From positions 29,429 to 36,572 of the forward strand of contig DKNG01000115.1 in NCBI GenBank assembly GCA_002470185.1: a DNA stretch of 7,144 nt. Reading direction: 5' to 3'. This document shows positions 5,343 to 7,144 of this stretch, piece after piece. Positions within the stretch are counted from its first letter, which is position 1; each line of letters opens with the position of its first letter. Source of the DNA: Arcobacter sp. UBA7394. Its GTDB lineage: Bacteria > Campylobacterota > Campylobacteria > Campylobacterales > Arcobacteraceae. A program made the translations under genes and the position numbers. The notes beneath the pieces are model-generated. The model saw only the letters and a list, made by a program, of their open reading frames with translations. It had not been told where the DNA came from and searched no databases.

Positions 5343-5813
5343 ATGTCAGGTAAAATAGTAAGTCTTCTTATTTCAAAAGATGTTAAAAGCCCAATGCAAA
5401 AAGTTAACCAGATTGTTTTAGAAGAAGGAAAAGGTATCTTTGGTGATAGATACTATGAACAAAAAGGAACTTTTTCAACAGAAGGCAAAGTGCAACCTGA
5501 CAGAGATGTTACTTTAATTGAGGTTGAAAATATTGATGAGTTTAATAAACAATTTGATGAAAGTCTTACAGGTGAAGACTTTAGAAGAAATATAGTTATT
5601 TCAAATTGTGACTTAAATAGTTTAGTTGATAAAGAGTTTCAAATAGGAAAAGTAGTATTAAAAGGTGTAAGATTATGTAAACCTTGCGAGTATTTATCTG
5701 ATAAACTTGGAAATGAAAAACTAGTAGATAGTATGTCAGATAAAGCTGGACTAAGAGCTACAATTATAAAAGGTGGAAGTATTGATATGACTTCTCAAGT
5801 TGAAGTTCAATAA
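5343..5813 (+). CDS. MOSC-domain protein (YiiM-like)
   Basis: The 156 residues make up a stand-alone MOSC domain. It opens with the strand KIVSLLISKD (4-13), then GIFGDRYYEQKG (31-42), where this family has its G-x-x-G-D motif, DVTLIEVENIDEF (55-67), TGEDFRRNIVIS (76-87) equivalent to the G-E-N-(I/L)-x-x-x-G/x region, and GVRLCKPCEYL (108-118) carrying the conserved cysteine of the sulphur-carrier site; here there are two, Cys112 and Cys115. MOSC domains occur at the C-terminus of molybdenum-cofactor sulphurases and in small proteins such as YiiM and YuaD, which are linked to molybdoenzymes that detoxify N-hydroxylated bases. The precise reaction of this protein is not known. AAGGA (5332-5336) gives a clear ribosome site for the ATG at 5343. 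No signal or membrane segment is present. It may be co-transcribed with the His-rich gene or have its own promoter in the hairpin region. Confidence 0.88.
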   Translation: MSGKIVSLLISKDVKSPMQKVNQIVLEEGKGIFGDRYYEQKGTFSTEGKVQPDRDVTLIEVENIDEFNKQFDESLTGEDFRRNIVISNCDLNSLVDKEFQIGKVVLKGVRLCKPCEYLSDKLGNEKLVDSMSDKAGLRATIIKGGSIDMTSQVEVQ

Positions 5814-5842
5814 TCTAACTTTATAATAATTAATATGAAACT

Positions 5843-5875
5843 AAAAGGCATTTCTATATAGACTTGCCTTTTTTT
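5843..5875 (+). terminator. Intrinsic terminator after the MOSC gene
   Basis: AAAAGGCA (5843-5850) pairs with TGCCTTTT (5865-5872), followed by a run of Ts ending at 5875. The loop contains a second perfect palindrome, TCTATATAGA (5853-5862), which extends the hairpin above a small internal bulge. The stem and T-tract are typical of Rho-independent termination on the plus strand. Confidence 0.8.
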
Positions 5876-5898
5876 ATGTCCAAAATAAGCCTTAACAC

Positions 5899-5904
5899 TA
5901 TAAT
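5899..5904 (+). promoter_or_regulatory. Candidate -10 box (TATAAT) of the aldolase-like gene
   Basis: A perfect TATAAT follows the upstream terminator by 23 bases, with no clear -35 box. The transcript would begin near 5911 with a leader of about 68 bases. AGGA at 5968-5971, 7 bases before the ATG at 5979, is the ribosome site. Confidence 0.4.
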
Positions 5905-5978
5905 TTTAAGGTGATTTGAACTCAATTAAGATATTATTTTAAATTATTAAAAATATAGAAAAGAATTAGGATACATTT

Positions 5979-6947
5979 ATGATTGAGAGAAAAGGTTCAA
6001 TACTTACAGTAAGAGAAGACATCAAAGTTTTTGATTGTACTATTAGAGATGGTGGATTAGTAAACAATTTCCACTTTACAGATGAGTTCGTAAAAGCACA
6101 CTACGAAACTTGTGTAGCTGCTGGTGTTGACTATATGGAAATTGGAAAAAACAATTCTCCATCGATTATGAGTGAAGAAGAATTTGGTAAATGGAATTTC
6201 TGTAAAGAAGAAGATATTAGAAAAATCGTTGGTGATAATGATACTAATATGAAAATTGCAGTTATGTCTGATATTGGTAGAACAGTTAATTCTGAACTTC
6301 TTCCAAAAGAAGAAAGTGTTGTTGATATGATTAGAATCGCAACATACATTCACCAAATCCCAGCAGCAATTGAACTTGTTGAAGAAGCACATGCAAAAGG
6401 TTATGAAACAACTATTAATATTATGGCTATTTCAAAATCATTTGATCAAGAGTTAGATGAAGTATTAGAAGCAGTTAGTAACTCAAGTGTTGATGTTATT
6501 TATATTGCTGATAGTTTTGGTTCATTCTACCCAGAGCAAATCAACAGACTTACTGAAAAGTATTTAAAAGTAGCAGAAGCTAAGGGTAAAAAAATTGGTA
6601 TTCATGCACACAACAATATGCAATTAGCATATGCAAATACAATTGAAGCCTTAACATATGGAACTAGCTACTTAGACGTAACTATTTCTGGACTTGGAAG
6701 AGGTGCTGGAAACTGTCCTATGGAACTATTAATTGGGTTCTTAAAAAATCCAAAATATAAATTAATGCCAGTATTAAAATTCATTGAAGAATTTATAATC
6801 CCATTAGAAAAAGAACTAGACTGGGGTTACTCAATTCCATACATGTTAACTGGACAATTAAACGAACATCCAAGACCAGCTATGAAAGCTAGGGATGAAA
6901 AAGATAATAACTATAGAGAATTCTATAGAAACTTATTAGCTGAATAA
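5979..6947 (+). CDS. HMGL-like / DRE-TIM family aldolase-domain protein
   Basis: The 322 residues form a TIM-barrel of the HMGL-like (pyruvate carboxyltransferase, DRE-TIM metallolyase) family. FDCTIRDGGLVNNF (18-31) holds the conserved Arg23-Asp24, in the T-I-R-D-G-G form rather than the usual T-L-R-D-G. AAGVDYMEIG (47-56) and YIADSFGSFYP (175-185) are strand motifs, GIHAHNNMQLAYAN (207-220) supplies the metal-binding His209 and His211 with Asn, and GLGRGAGNCPMELLIG (238-253) is the glycine-rich loop. Family enzymes use a divalent metal to cleave or form C-C bonds next to a 2-oxo acid. The nearest named type is 4-hydroxy-2-oxovalerate aldolase, but no acetaldehyde dehydrogenase partner or aromatic-degradation gene is nearby, and the C-terminal ~60 residues (ending GQLNEHPRPAMKARDE and a basic/aromatic tail) look distinct. 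The substrate is therefore unknown. Its own promoter and terminator suggest a single-gene unit. Confidence 0.88.
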   Translation: MIERKGSILTVREDIKVFDCTIRDGGLVNNFHFTDEFVKAHYETCVAAGVDYMEIGKNNSPSIMSEEEFGKWNFCKEEDIRKIVGDNDTNMKIAVMSDIGRTVNSELLPKEESVVDMIRIATYIHQIPAAIELVEEAHAKGYETTINIMAISKSFDQELDEVLEAVSNSSVDVIYIADSFGSFYPEQINRLTEKYLKVAEAKGKKIGIHAHNNMQLAYANTIEALTYGTSYLDVTISGLGRGAGNCPMELLIGFLKNPKYKLMPVLKFIEEFIIPLEKELDWGYSIPYMLTGQLNEHPRPAMKARDEKDNNYREFYRNLLAE

Positions 6948-6963
6948 TTTTTGGCTAAAAAAC

Positions 6964-6998
6964 AAAAAGGCTAGTTCATAATGAGCTAGCCTTTTTTT
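6964..6998 (+). terminator. Strong intrinsic terminator after the aldolase-like gene
   Basis: A long stem (AAAAAGGCTAGTTCA at 6964-6978 with TGAGCTAGCCTTTTT at 6982-6996, one T-G wobble) closes a very short loop and runs into seven Ts (6992-6998). The A-run on the 5' side also gives a T-tract on the minus strand, so it could terminate transcription in both directions. Confidence 0.88.
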
Positions 6999-7144
6999 AT
7001 CTTTATTTACAGTTATTATTAGCATAGATACACCTATATATTCAAATAATACATGGAGTATGTTTTACTTTTCTGTCATTAGTTTTAAGTCAAGACAAAG
7101 TAAGAAGGTTTTTTAATAACTTTGGGAAATGGTTCGATAGAACC
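6999..7144 (-). other. Right-edge region, possible 3' end of a minus-strand gene
   Basis: No complete gene is seen in these 146 bases. On the minus strand a frame is open from the window edge (7144) to a TAA at 7087-7085 and would encode a 19-residue tail ending IEPFPKVIKKPSYFVLT, which has plausible protein character. A second minus frame is also open for nearly as long, so this is weak. The bidirectional terminator at 6964-6998 would suit a convergent gene here. The last 14 bases form a hairpin, GGTTC-GATA-GAACC. Confidence 0.25.

Noticed and set aside
5070..5343. Two minus-strand frames (5070-5285 and 5098-5343) across the His-rich gene
   Set aside because: Complement of His/Tyr/Lys codons gives Met/Val/Ile strings. 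The plus strand has a strong ribosome site, a signal peptide and a lipobox-like Cys, so the minus frames are shadows.
6057..6392. Minus-strand frames inside the aldolase-like gene
   Set aside because: They lie wholly within a well-conserved enzyme on the plus strand and have Phe/Asn/Ile-rich content typical of antisense frames in AT-rich DNA.
7119..7144. GGTTCGA near the window end as a tRNA T-arm
   Set aside because: With TTCGATA as the loop, the flanking AATGG and GAACC do not form the required 5-bp stem, and no acceptor, D or anticodon arm precedes it. It is a plain GGTTC-GATA-GAACC hairpin.

Overview
The window is strongly AT-rich, with short spacers, A/T-dominated codon choice and ribosome sites of the AAGGA/TTAGGAT type. 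With the protein families present, this fits a bacterial chromosome of the Campylobacterota, most likely the Arcobacter group. The assignment rests on composition and protein character, not on a marker gene. No tRNA, rRNA, insertion sequence, CRISPR array or phage gene was seen.

Layout. At the left edge is the C-terminal part of a RimK-type ATP-grasp ligase (+), followed by a PlsC-type acyltransferase (+) that starts at TTG. A convergent hairpin separates it from an unrecognised 143-residue protein (-), which also starts at TTG. After a 226-base divergent spacer comes a tight pair on +: a Rof-like Rho-binding protein and an RNase HI with a long N-terminal extension. A 13-bp hairpin separates these from a minus-strand operon in which a receiver-histidine kinase hybrid is followed by an AIM24/TIGR00266 family protein. 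Divergent from the kinase is a tiny His/Tyr-rich putative lipoprotein (+), followed by a MOSC-domain protein (+) and a good intrinsic terminator. Next is a stand-alone HMGL-like (DRE-TIM) aldolase-fold enzyme (+) with its own TATAAT box and a strong terminator. The last ~145 bases may hold the 3' end of a minus-strand gene that continues beyond the window.

How the genes work together. Most transcription units look like independent housekeeping or accessory genes. The two most suggestive pairs are Rof-like/RNase HI, since both act on the Rho/R-loop axis of transcription, and receiver-kinase/AIM24, a signalling protein with a possible output or partner. The His/Tyr-rich lipoprotein is the most unusual single gene. 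I see no clear evidence for a wholly new multi-gene system; the findings are leads of moderate strength.
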